DNA of 64,000 bases from assembly GCF_020630935.1 (NCBI RefSeq), contig NZ_JAHDIG010000001.1:62001-126000 (forward strand), read 5' to 3'. Positions within the stretch are counted from its first letter, which is position 1; each line of letters starts with the position of its first letter. The notes under the pieces are model-generated. The model had not been told where the DNA came from, did not search any database, and worked only from the letters and a program-made list of their open reading frames with translations. Source of the DNA: Bernardetia sp. (GTDB taxonomy: Bacteria; Bacteroidota; Bacteroidia; Cytophagales; Bernardetiaceae). Both the position numbers and the translations under genes were made by a program. This document shows, one piece after another, positions 17,599 through 25,481 of this stretch.

Positions 17599-18051
17599 TT
17601 AATATAGATATTTCATCTCGGTAAATAATTTTTTATAGGTTTCTTTGTCAAATTCAAATGAGCCTATATTTTTATATGGTTCAAAATTAGGTTCTTCATA
17701 TTCGTTTTCATAAGCAAAATCACTCCAAATTACAGAAGTATTTATTTCTTCAACCTTCACAGTAATGGCTCCACACATAATATCTAAACATTCTGCACAA
17801 CCATAGAGCATTACTCTACCATTTTCTAGTTCTGAGCATTTTTCTAAAAGTAGCTCACTAATTTTCTCTATCTCATAATTTCCATGCTTGTGTGTAGAAA
17901 GCACTCCTATCATACCATCTTCTTTTGCTCCAAGTATTTTAGATAGAGGTTTTCTATCAATCATAAAATCAAAATAAAATTTCTGACTTTGCATTGCACC
18001 TTCTAATTCTTCAAGTGTAGTTTGTGTTTTATAAGATAAGGTATTTTTCAT
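17599..18051 (-). CDS. unknown protein with Cys motif
   Basis: 150 residues. Not assigned. The central region reads VMLYGCAECLDIMCGAITVKV, a CxxC plus third Cys followed by a beta strand, and then SVIWSDFAYENEYEE. This could be a small zinc or structural cysteine site. The first half has FYFDFMIDRKPLSKIL and is mixed alpha/beta. Cytoplasmic by appearance. Convergent with the small charged gene; no operon partner. Confidence 0.55.
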   Translation of the reverse strand: MKNTLSYKTQTTLEELEGAMQSQKFYFDFMIDRKPLSKILGAKEDGMIGVLSTHKHGNYEIEKISELLLEKCSELENGRVMLYGCAECLDIMCGAITVKVEEINTSVIWSDFAYENEYEEPNFEPYKNIGSFEFDKETYKKLFTEMKYLY

Positions 18052-18111
18052 TGCAATTATATTTTATCAAAATCAGCCTATTTAGCAATACTTTTTTATT
18101 AATTATTGCCA

Positions 18112-18133
18112 AAGGCAAACCGTTTGCCCTCCA
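18112..18133. repeat. AAGGCAAACC/GTTTGCC palindromic repeat
   Basis: GGCAAAC and GTTTGCC form a 7-bp palindrome around one base. AAAGGCAAACCGTTTGCCCTCC aligns with AAAGGCAAGCCTTTTGACCTAC at 26763 and with the hairpin at 23054, so three copies of a family of about 22 bp are seen, all at 3' ends of genes. Confidence 0.5.
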
Positions 18134-18159
18134 CTTTTACTGATTACTGAAAACTGATT

Positions 18160-20262
18160 TTAATATCCCCCTTGAAATTTACGAACGCCCCATTCAAAAC
18201 TTGCTAGTCCGATAATCAAGAGCATAATCCACCACAGATGAATAACATCTGAAAGCTGTTCGTTTCTAAAAACAGTTGGTGTAGGCACTTGATTTTCTAA
18301 AGAATCTTGCAAAACTTCAAGATTTGAAAGTGTATAGAAATTACCTTTGTTTTGGTTGGCTAGTCGTCTCATAACACCAAAATCTGCTGTGGCATTTAGG
18401 CTCTCTAGTTTTATTTCTTGAACAGTAAATTGTCCTACCGAAACTTCTGTTTTTCCATCAAGTTGAGTAGTTGCACGGAAAGAATATGCTCCCTCTGGAA
18501 GTGCAGAAGCCGAATATCTAAACGGAGAAGAATTATTAGTAAAGGTATAAGTACGTGTCTTGCCTTCCTCATCTTTAATTTCCAAACGAATATTTTGACT
18601 TAAAAGTGGCTCGTAAATCGAATTATAGACTTCTACATCAAAACTAACATTATCCGAAGTAGAAAATTGTGAAGCTGTAGGCGAAACTCTAAAACGTCTT
18701 TTATCTTCTTTGGTAGAAAGATATTGAATTATTTTACTCAAGAGAGCATCATAGCCTTCTTGATTTTTATTTTCTGCATATTCGCCCAATCGCCATTGCC
18801 ACGTATTTTCAGCAAGCCAAACTCCTGCTTTTCTTCCATTGTTTTCGCTCATCACGACGAGAGGCTTTTTTGTTTGAATATTTCCAACACGTTGATAAAG
18901 CATAATCTCGGCTTGTGGAGAAATATCGTAATCTGCAAAAGGAACAGAAGCTGGAGGGTAATCTGCAAAACGGCTTCTCTGCTCATCTGTCAGATAAAAC
19001 TTTGAAAAATTAGAGTTCCAAACTGGAATGACTTTGTCAGACTGGTTTCCCAAAGGACGAATTTTTACGCCTGTATTCAATGAATTGAACAAATTATAAT
19101 CACTTTGCGCTCCAATAATAAAAAGTTCGGCAGAAGTACGTTTTCTAAGTCCTTCTAAAATAGGCATTGGTCTAACTATTTTATCTGGAAATTGATGATA
19201 AATAATTAGGTCATACTTATCTTCTAAGTCAGCAGGGCGTAGATAAGGTAAATAAACATCAAATTTATAATTTTCGTTTTTTTCTATGGCTGCACGAAAC
19301 GCCTTTATGTCTGGATGAGGGGCAGCAGCTACCAAAAGGATTTTTTCTTTGCTATCAATAATATCAATATAGGCGTGAGAAGTATTGTTTTGTGTGGTAA
19401 ACTCTCCTTCTTGTGGCACAACCGTAACCACATAGTGCTGAATTCCTTTTGAAGTTGCTTTTACCAAAAATTCTATGCTTTTAAGGTCATTTTGATTAGA
19501 AGAAAACTTCACTTTTTGAGTGGAAATATTTCTGCCATTTTGTGATAGAATGACTGTTACTTCTCTTGCTTCAAAACCTGTATGCGTAACTTCGGCTACT
19601 ATCGGAAACTGATTTCCCAAATATGCCATCTTGTTATGAAACAGACTTTTAAGAACAATATCTTTTTTTGGAACAGTATCACCTACTCCAATAGTTTGAA
19701 GAGAAAAAGAATATGGAGAAATATCGGGTGCAAGCCCTTGATTGTAAGCACCATCTGAAAGCAAAACTACATTAGAAAGATTGCGATTTTCAAATTCGCT
19801 TTGTATGCTTTTTAGTAGTTCACTAATCGGAGAAGAAGAAAAATTAAAGTTGAGATTATCGATTGTATTGCTTGTATTTTCTCTTAGGCTATCATTTTTT
19901 AGTTCAGATAATGTTCTATATTCTATATCAAATCCTTTTTCTTCAAGATTTTGAGCTGTTGTTTGAATAGAATTTAAGACATTATTCAATTTTGTAGAAT
20001 CTTCTTGTAAAGCAATAGAGCTAGAATTATCAATTGCAAAAACAACTGTCGGATTTTCATAGCGAGTAACAAACTGCTGTATCAAAATTCCGATAAGCAA
20101 AATAGCAAGTACCGAAACCCATAAAAAGCGAATCGCAGCCAGCACTTTTTGCCACGTTTTTCCCCACGGAGAACTTCTTTTATGATACAACAAAGCAGTA
20201 TAGCCTGCTCCCAAGAGCAATGCTACAATTATCCAAGCACTAGAATATTCGGTTAGAAACAT
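18160..20262 (-). CDS. VWA-domain membrane protein
   Basis: 700 residues. Two N-terminal membrane segments (about 10-27 and 40-65), then a von Willebrand factor A domain with MIDAS motif VVFAIDNSSSIAL (DxSxS) and VVLLSDGAYNQG. About 300 residues of Ig-like and Rossmann-like sequence follow (including ILLVAAAPHPDIKAFRAAI and DLIIYHQFPD), then a final membrane helix LWWIMLLIIGLASFEWGV. It is likely a large periplasmic platform held by three helices. Such proteins often partner MoxR ATPases (the MoxR gene here is 38 kb away). It has no adjacent partner gene. Confidence 0.75.
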   Translation of the reverse strand: MFLTEYSSAWIIVALLLGAGYTALLYHKRSSPWGKTWQKVLAAIRFLWVSVLAILLIGILIQQFVTRYENPTVVFAIDNSSSIALQEDSTKLNNVLNSIQTTAQNLEEKGFDIEYRTLSELKNDSLRENTSNTIDNLNFNFSSSPISELLKSIQSEFENRNLSNVVLLSDGAYNQGLAPDISPYSFSLQTIGVGDTVPKKDIVLKSLFHNKMAYLGNQFPIVAEVTHTGFEAREVTVILSQNGRNISTQKVKFSSNQNDLKSIEFLVKATSKGIQHYVVTVVPQEGEFTTQNNTSHAYIDIIDSKEKILLVAAAPHPDIKAFRAAIEKNENYKFDVYLPYLRPADLEDKYDLIIYHQFPDKIVRPMPILEGLRKRTSAELFIIGAQSDYNLFNSLNTGVKIRPLGNQSDKVIPVWNSNFSKFYLTDEQRSRFADYPPASVPFADYDISPQAEIMLYQRVGNIQTKKPLVVMSENNGRKAGVWLAENTWQWRLGEYAENKNQEGYDALLSKIIQYLSTKEDKRRFRVSPTASQFSTSDNVSFDVEVYNSIYEPLLSQNIRLEIKDEEGKTRTYTFTNNSSPFRYSASALPEGAYSFRATTQLDGKTEVSVGQFTVQEIKLESLNATADFGVMRRLANQNKGNFYTLSNLEVLQDSLENQVPTPTVFRNEQLSDVIHLWWIMLLIIGLASFEWGVRKFQGGY

Positions 20263-20268
20263 TGAGGC

Positions 20269-20300
20269 AATTACGAATTATTAATTAAAAATTACGAATT
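20269..20300. repeat. AATTACGAATT direct repeat
   Basis: Two copies of AATTACGAATT (20269-20279 and 20290-20300) flank TATTAATTAAA, directly upstream of the VWA start codon. Nearly the same sequence is at 59161-59184. Confidence 0.5.
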
Positions 20301-20310
20301 GGAAATAATC

Positions 20311-20359
20311 AACTAACTGGTAACTGATTACTGGTAACTGTTTACTGATAACTGATTCG
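20311..20359. repeat. ACTGATTACTGGTAACTG-type repeat array
   Basis: Five or so related units (AACTAACTGG, TAACTGATTACTGG, TAACTGTTTACTG, ATAACTG) in tandem. Related to 12616-12653 and 18137-18161. Non-coding. Confidence 0.5.
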
Positions 20360-20398
20360 AAAAATAAGTAATTCTATTTCCATTAAGAAACAAAATAC

Positions 20399-20433
20399 AA
20401 AACCTTATGAATTTTTGAGGTTCATAAGGTTTT
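20399..20433 (-). terminator. terminator of the parA-like operon
   Basis: 13-bp stem (20399-20411 against 20421-20433) with A and T tracts, 33 bp after the stop of the charged partner gene. Confidence 0.7.
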
Positions 20434-20465
20434 GTTGGAATGCGTGTATCTAAGTTATTCTGATA

Positions 20466-20918
20466 TTAATCCCAAAATTTCTTCCAAATATTTTGAGAGG
20501 TTTCTAAAAACTTTTCTGTTGCACGAAGCTGTTCTGTACCACTTTCTGTAAGTTCAGACAAAATAGGAACTGAACGCAAAAACTCGCTTCTTTTTACAGT
20601 CTCGTCAATGGCTTTTGCCCATTGCATCATAGTAGAATCTTCATCTTTTGCTTCTGGAACTAAGTTACTAACGTGTTTTGAAGCAACATTTTCTTTTTTT
20701 GTCTTTACTTCAACTGTCGTATCTATTTTTTTTGGGTTTTCTTTTTCTTGCTCTTTTATCTTCTCTTTTTTTGCTGATATTTCTACCTCTACAATTTGAT
20801 GTGGGTCTTGACTAACAAACTCTTCTTTTGTGTAAGTAGGTTCTTTTTTGGTTTCTGATGATTTTTCCTGTTCTTTCAAAAAAGCATCTAAATCTGCAAG
20901 TGTGCTATTTTTCGCCAT
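20466..20918 (-). CDS. charged partner of the ParA-like ATPase, unknown
   Basis: 150 residues. Residues 1-90 are low-complexity and lysine/glutamate-rich (STLADLDAFLKEQEKSSETK; then KEKIKEQEKENPKK), probably disordered; residues 95-150 form helices (MMQWAKAIDETVKRSEFL, ATEKFLETSQNIWKKFWD). No homology recognised. It follows the ParA-like gene by 79 bp on the same strand. By analogy with ParA/McdA partners, the N-terminus could bind the ATPase and the C-terminus a cargo, but this is inference. Confidence 0.6.
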   Translation of the reverse strand: MAKNSTLADLDAFLKEQEKSSETKKEPTYTKEEFVSQDPHQIVEVEISAKKEKIKEQEKENPKKIDTTVEVKTKKENVASKHVSNLVPEAKDEDSTMMQWAKAIDETVKRSEFLRSVPILSELTESGTEQLRATEKFLETSQNIWKKFWD

Positions 20919-20997
20919 AATAATTAAAAATAAGTGAAGGTTTGGATTGATTTATTTTTATAGATAAATGCTTGATTGTGTGTTAGTTACAGTGTGT

Positions 20998-21621
20998 TTA
21001 TTTCAACAAAGATACGATATTTTCTGCAATTTCTTGATATTCTCCAGTAGAGTTTAATGTAGAAAATTCTGCCATTTTATTTTTATTGACAACAAAAGTA
21101 GGAATAATAGCTACTTCTAAATTAGAAAGTGCATTTTCTACTGTTTTGGGATTGGTTCGGTTATGGATTCGGTTGGGCAGAATAGCAATTTTGAGTTTTT
21201 TATTAATTTCTTTTGCAGGTTTTAAGTCTTGAATAGTTTGGTAGGCTACCAATAAATCATTTTGAGAAAGACTTGTCGGTACAACAACCAAATCTGATGC
21301 TAAACATAGCTTTCGGATAGCTTCATCAGTTGTTTTGCCAGCACTATCTACCAAAATGTAGTCATATTTTTTACTCTTTTTGAGTTTGTTAAGCTCATCG
21401 GTAATTACTTCATCTGTTGAGCCAAGAATAGGGAAAGGAGCATCTTTTTCAGTTTTCTTACCCTTGAAAAGCTCCATTTTGCGTAATGTTGTGAGTGTGT
21501 AATTGGTATCTGTTTCAATAACTACAACACGTTTTTTTTGGCTAGAAAGTGTTGTAGCAAGGTGCATAACGTTGGTTGTTTTGCCTGTTCCACCTTTTCG
21601 GCTAATAAAAGAAATTACCAT
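20998..21621 (-). CDS. ParA/MinD-like ATPase
   Basis: 207 residues from ATG 21621. Deviant Walker A SRKGGTGKTTNVMHLATTL (residues 7-25), ETDTNYT in the A' position and YILVDSAGKTTDEAI as Walker B. It lacks the N-terminal DNA-binding extension of plasmid ParA, as in small chromosomal ParA, McdA or MipZ-type proteins. These form ATP dimers that position cargo on nucleoid or membrane. No parB, parS site or replication gene is nearby, so it is not the main chromosome segregation ParA. Its likely partner is the charged gene downstream. CAAAAATA at 21655-21662 is a possible -7 element. Confidence 0.85.
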   Translation of the reverse strand: MVISFISRKGGTGKTTNVMHLATTLSSQKKRVVVIETDTNYTLTTLRKMELFKGKKTEKDAPFPILGSTDEVITDELNKLKKSKKYDYILVDSAGKTTDEAIRKLCLASDLVVVPTSLSQNDLLVAYQTIQDLKPAKEINKKLKIAILPNRIHNRTNPKTVENALSNLEVAIIPTFVVNKNKMAEFSTLNSTGEYQEIAENIVSLLK

Positions 21622-21771
21622 GATAGAAATATAAGTTTTGGAAGAATGAATAAACAAAAATAAGAATTAGTTGATAAATCATTTGTTCTGAGATAATACT
21701 AAACAAAATATCCTCAAAAATAAGTATATTGTTTTTTAAAGATTGTTCTTTCTAGCTTTAAGAAAAAATAT

Positions 21772-23046
21772 ATGTCAGCAACTATTTCTTCCTACAAACT
21801 AATAGATAATTTAAGGATTGAGGAAACTGATTTTGAAGTTTCTAATAAAAAGTTTTTGGTCTTGTGTGGCAAGAAGCAATTTTACTGTGGTTTTTTGATA
21901 AAAGAAGTATTACAAGCAATAGACAACTATTCATCTGTAGAAAAGATTCACTTTCACATTACACAGTTTCCTGCTTACCAAAAACTTACTCCTCAAGATG
22001 TTGAAAAAATCATTGAGACAAAAATAAAACCTCTAGGAGTTTTGGATAGTGATGATGATATAAAACAAAAAATCAGTTACGATACAGACTCTATCAAGAC
22101 TCAAAAAACATTGCTTAACGAAGAAAAAACCTATTTTCTAGCTTCTATTTTTAAGTATTTCTATAAAAGATGGGCTGTTGTGGTGTTGATATTGATGGGA
22201 GTTTTTGCTCACCTTTTTTATTTCTCTTCTCATTCTCTTATGGAAGAAAAATCCAAAGTTTGGATAGAAGCATCAGCAATAGAATATATTTTGATTTATT
22301 TTTTAGTCATTGTTATTTTCATTTTTCACGAAATCGGACACGCTTCGGCAGCTCTACATTTTGGTATCCGAACGCCTAGGGTGGGTTATGGATTTTATCT
22401 TGTCTATCCTGTTTTTTTTACAGAAATAAGTGAAGCGTGGAAGCTACAACCTAAAAAAAGGATGATTATAAACTTTGGTGGTATCTATTTTCAGTGGATT
22501 GCAGGAAGTATTTTTATTTTTTTAGACCATATAAGCCTGTTTTCTTTAAAAATTTGGTCAGGTATTGTGGTTATAAATTTTGTTCGATTGCTTTATTCCT
22601 TTGTTCCTTTTATGAAAGCTGATGGCTATTGGATTTTTAGTGATGGTTTTGGTCTGACAAATCTACGTAAAAAATCTAATCAGTTTTTGGCTGCCATTTT
22701 TAAATCATTTTCTTTTACAAAAGCAAAGGAAATTACAGAAACAAAGCGACAACACTACGCCCTCACTTTTTTCTCTTTTGGAACAATTCTTTTTTTTAGT
22801 TTTTGGTTTACCGTTTTAGGACTTCTAATTTTGAAACTTACACCAATGTTGCCAACTGTTGTTGTTTCTTTCTACGAAAAATTCCGAACATCAACAGATA
22901 TTTCTCAATATTTGAAAGTGTCTTTACAATCTGTTTTGCTTTGCATCACACTCTTGGGAGTATCCATTTTTATTATCAGAATGGTCGGACTAATACGCTT
23001 TGCTGTTCATTTTCTACTTAAAAAAGACAATAAAAATCAGATATAA
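21772..23046 (+). CDS. M50 membrane metalloprotease with PqqD-like N-terminal domain
   Basis: 424 residues. Residues 1-90 look like a PqqD/winged-helix peptide-binding domain (SYKLIDNLRIEETDFEV, LIKEVLQAIDNY, LTPQDVEKIIETKIKPLGVL). Then come membrane helices with zinc motif FIFHEIGHASAALHFG (His186, Glu187, His190) and the third ligand in MKADGYWIFSD (Asp284), as in M50 proteases acting on peptides. Further helices run to residue 415. PqqD-M50 proteins are usually linked to RiPP export or to HlyD secretion genes; none is adjacent, so the substrate is unknown. Divergent from the ParA operon. Confidence 0.75.
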   Translation: MSATISSYKLIDNLRIEETDFEVSNKKFLVLCGKKQFYCGFLIKEVLQAIDNYSSVEKIHFHITQFPAYQKLTPQDVEKIIETKIKPLGVLDSDDDIKQKISYDTDSIKTQKTLLNEEKTYFLASIFKYFYKRWAVVVLILMGVFAHLFYFSSHSLMEEKSKVWIEASAIEYILIYFLVIVIFIFHEIGHASAALHFGIRTPRVGYGFYLVYPVFFTEISEAWKLQPKKRMIINFGGIYFQWIAGSIFIFLDHISLFSLKIWSGIVVINFVRLLYSFVPFMKADGYWIFSDGFGLTNLRKKSNQFLAAIFKSFSFTKAKEITETKRQHYALTFFSFGTILFFSFWFTVLGLLILKLTPMLPTVVVSFYEKFRTSTDISQYLKVSLQSVLLCITLLGVSIFIIRMVGLIRFAVHFLLKKDNKNQI

Positions 23047-23053
23047 ATAAAAA

Positions 23054-23073
23054 AGACAAGGCAAGCCTTGTCT
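23054..23073. repeat. palindromic repeat AGACAAGGC/GCCTTGTCT
   Basis: 9-bp perfect arms with loop AA, 7 bp after the M50 stop and before the convergent gene ending at 23102. Member of the GGCAAGCC repeat family; may serve as a 3' end hairpin, but only a short T run follows. Confidence 0.6.
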
Positions 23074-23101
23074 CTACAAATTATTTACAATATAGTTTTG
23101 C

Positions 23102-23557
23102 TTATTCAAACTCATCAAAATCGTTATCTGCTCCCTGCTCTCTAGTACCTCTTTTCCCTTTTCGCTCCTTCATTTTAGCTTTTTTCTCTTCTTTTTTTGC
23201 TTGATAAGCTGCGTATTGGTCTGTTGTTAAGATTCCTTTTACAGTAGAATCAAATTCTGTGCTGATGGCTTTCATTTGAGTTCGCTTCTCCTCGCTTCTT
23301 TCTTGTCCTTTTAGTGCATCAGTTGCCGTAATTCGCTTCTCAAGAGCTGTCTTGACTTGTGCTGTTTGTGTATCGTTTAGATTAAACTCTGTTTTCCATT
23401 TTTGAGAACGTTTTTCAGCTTTCTCTGTTGGCGTTGCGTCGTTATTACGTTTACCTCCTCGCTGGGCAAATGTAGTTGTTGTTCCTACAAGGAAAAAGAT
23501 GAATGATAGAACAGCAATTTTGCTTGCTAGGTTGAAAATACTTTTCTGAGATTTCAT
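23102..23557 (-). CDS. exported Spy/CpxP-like protein
   Basis: 151 residues with a signal peptide (hydrophobic residues 12-30, cleavage near TTFAQ). The mature part is helical and highly charged: WKTEFNLNDTQTAQVKTAL and GILTTDQYAAYQAKKEE resemble the two LTxxQ motifs of periplasmic Spy/CpxP chaperones. The tail is basic then acidic (KERKGKRG, then DNDFDEFE). Role in envelope stress is inferred from the motifs only. Confidence 0.65.
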   Translation of the reverse strand: MKSQKSIFNLASKIAVLSFIFFLVGTTTTFAQRGGKRNNDATPTEKAEKRSQKWKTEFNLNDTQTAQVKTALEKRITATDALKGQERSEEKRTQMKAISTEFDSTVKGILTTDQYAAYQAKKEEKKAKMKERKGKRGTREQGADNDFDEFE

Positions 23558-23616
23558 AAATATTGAAGTTTAGAGTAGTGAAATTTGTATATCCCGACTT
23601 TTATTAGGTCGTTTCG

Positions 23617-23644
23617 TAGGGTTAGATACCAACCCAACCCTAAG
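23617..23644. repeat. TAGGGTT/AACCCTA palindromic repeat
   Basis: 7-bp arms (TAGGGTT and AACCCTA) with a 12-base loop, preceded by GTTTCGTAGG at 23611. The GTTTCGTAG core recurs at 47302-47310. Lies upstream of the Spy-like gene, no coding frame. Confidence 0.45.
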
Positions 23645-23693
23645 GTTTAATTCAACTAAAAAAAAATCAATATTTAATTTCGTTTTCGACGAA

Positions 23694-23724
23694 AAAAACC
23701 TATCTCTAAAAGAGATAGGTTTTT
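23694..23724 (-). terminator. terminator of hemA
   Basis: 14-bp stem (23694-23707 against 23711-23724) with loop AAA; on the gene strand it is followed by a T-tract. It lies about 120 bp after the hemA stop; a T9 tract on the + strand (23811-23819) is nearer but has no stem. Confidence 0.65.
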
Positions 23725-23843
23725 GTATGCACTTATGAAAAACTATTACCGTCCGTTATAACGAACAGAGTTTTTTAAAAATTGTTTAACGAACAACAAA
23801 AAAAAGACTTTTTTTTTGAGTAAAGATTAATCAAAACTAAACT

Positions 23844-25172
23844 TTAGACTTTTTCGTCTTGCTCTAAATTGAACAAATCATTCAACACATCGACCAAAGT
23901 TTCTGCTTCTCCACGCTTACAAGCTGCCTTGAGTTGAATAACGGGAAGTTTAATTATTTTCTGCATCATACCTTTCGTAATTGCCTCTACTTTCTTTTTC
24001 TCTTTATCGCTTAAGTTTTTCAAATGACGATTTATCTCCTCTTTACGAATTTGCTCTAATGCGCTTTTTAACTTATGAATCGTTGGAGAAACTACCATTT
24101 CTTTACTCCACTCTTCAAATCCTAGTATTGCTTCATCTATTATTGCCTGCACTTGTGGGATGGCTGCTTTTCTACGTTCAATAACTTCTGCTGTACGGTT
24201 CTGAATTTGGTCAATATTGTAAACAGAAACAAAAGGAATTTGCTCTACTTCTGGTTCAACACTTCTAGGAACAGATAAATCAATCAGATATTTAAAGCGA
24301 ACATCTTGCTGTGCCTGCTCCACCAATTTTTTTGTTAGAATAGGTTCTTTTGCAGCTACCGAACAAATAATTACGTCTGCTTTTTTTACTTCTTCTTGAA
24401 GATTTTCTATTCTTGCCACTTCAAAACCTTGTTCGCTGGCAAACTCTTGTGCCTTTTCAAAAGTACGATTCATTACCGTAACGGAATGATAATCTTCTTT
24501 ATCTAAATTTCGGACTACATCACCACCTATTTCACCTACTCCAACCACCAAAACTTTTGGCTGCAATACAGTTTGAGCAAGTTCTTCCGTCATTTCGGCT
24601 GCTGCATAAGAAACTGAAGCTGCGCCATCTCTAAAACTGGTTTCTTGTGCTACTCTTTTATTGGTAAAAAAAACAGTGTGCAACAAGCGATGTAAGAATG
24701 GACTAGCCAAATTCAAATCTGCACTATATTGATAGGCTTTCTTTACTTGATTACTAATTTGAATATCTCCAATAACTTGCGACTCTAACCCCATTGCCAC
24801 AGAAAAAAGATGTTTTACTGCTTCCTTATGGTCTTCAATAGCTTTGAAATAAGGAAAATAACTCTCAGCATCTGAAAGCCCTTTTTGAGTAACGAGTAAA
24901 GCAATCAGTTTTTGAGCAAATGATTTTGAAGATGAAAAAGGGCATTCTTTAGGAATGTCCATATTTACAGATAGAGTATTATTTTCTGATGAAGTATAAT
25001 AGATTTCGGTTCTGTTACAAGTAGAAAGTACGAAAAGCTCACTAAGTGCAAACATTTCAGAAGCTCTTTGTAGGAAGCTATTACACTCTGATTCCGACAA
25101 AGAAAGTTTTTCACGTATTTCTACTGGTGCAGTGGTATAATTTATGGTTAAAGCCTTGAAAATGAATTGCAT
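23844..25172 (-). CDS. hemA: glutamyl-tRNA reductase
   Basis: 442 residues. First enzyme of C5-pathway tetrapyrrole synthesis, reducing glutamyl-tRNA to glutamate-1-semialdehyde. Catalytic Cys52 lies in LSTCNRTEIYYT; the NADPH domain has LVVGVGEIGGDVVRNL; ATSFRDGAASVSYAA and FLHRLLHTVFFTNKRV are typical, and the C-terminal dimerisation helix ends in LFNLEQDE. Complete. The usual partners hemC/hemL are not adjacent. CAAAATTA at 25201-25208 (TAATTTTG on the gene strand) is a possible -7 element 29 bp before the ATG. Confidence 0.95.
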   Translation of the reverse strand: MQFIFKALTINYTTAPVEIREKLSLSESECNSFLQRASEMFALSELFVLSTCNRTEIYYTSSENNTLSVNMDIPKECPFSSSKSFAQKLIALLVTQKGLSDAESYFPYFKAIEDHKEAVKHLFSVAMGLESQVIGDIQISNQVKKAYQYSADLNLASPFLHRLLHTVFFTNKRVAQETSFRDGAASVSYAAAEMTEELAQTVLQPKVLVVGVGEIGGDVVRNLDKEDYHSVTVMNRTFEKAQEFASEQGFEVARIENLQEEVKKADVIICSVAAKEPILTKKLVEQAQQDVRFKYLIDLSVPRSVEPEVEQIPFVSVYNIDQIQNRTAEVIERRKAAIPQVQAIIDEAILGFEEWSKEMVVSPTIHKLKSALEQIRKEEINRHLKNLSDKEKKKVEAITKGMMQKIIKLPVIQLKAACKRGEAETLVDVLNDLFNLEQDEKV

Positions 25173-25200
25173 AGCGTAAGTATAATTTTTATAATATGTG

Positions 25201-25208
25201 CAAAATTA
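25201..25208 (-). promoter_or_regulatory. possible -7 element for hemA
   Basis: TAATTTTG on the gene strand, matching TAnnTTTG, at a distance giving a short leader. No matching -33 seen. Confidence 0.4.
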
Positions 25209-25377
25209 CTACGCAAAAAACTATTAGTAAAATCATTTGTTGGTTTTGCTACTTATTTAGAATTAGTATAAATAATTAAACAAATAAGTCTTTAAAAATA
25301 ATTTCCTTTAGATATAAAACAATTACAATGTACTGAAAAACAGTAGCGTTATTAGTTTATAACATTCCAAAACCGTT

Positions 25378-25411
25378 TTTGGTCAGTAGATTGTTAATTT
25401 TTCTATATTTG
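25378..25411 (+). promoter_or_regulatory. Bacteroidota-type promoter (TTTG ... TATATTTG)
   Basis: TTTG at 25378-25381 and TATATTTG at 25404-25411, separated by 22 bp. This is close to the -33/-7 consensus TTTG-N19-21-TAnnTTTG. It would place transcription start near 25418, about 64 bp before the DUF3298 gene. The rest of the 25173-25481 gap is AT-rich with no other feature. Confidence 0.55.
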
Positions 25412-25481
25412 TACATAGAAATCCAATACTTATTTTATCCAAATTATTACTAATTATCATTTTATACTTAAAAACCACTTC

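Noticed and set aside
17418-18051. Toxin-antitoxin pair
   Set aside because: The two small genes converge instead of forming an operon, and neither shows a known toxin or antitoxin motif.
12616-20359. CRISPR array
   Set aside because: The ACTG repeats are degenerate, adjoining and without unique spacers of constant length, and no cas gene is present.
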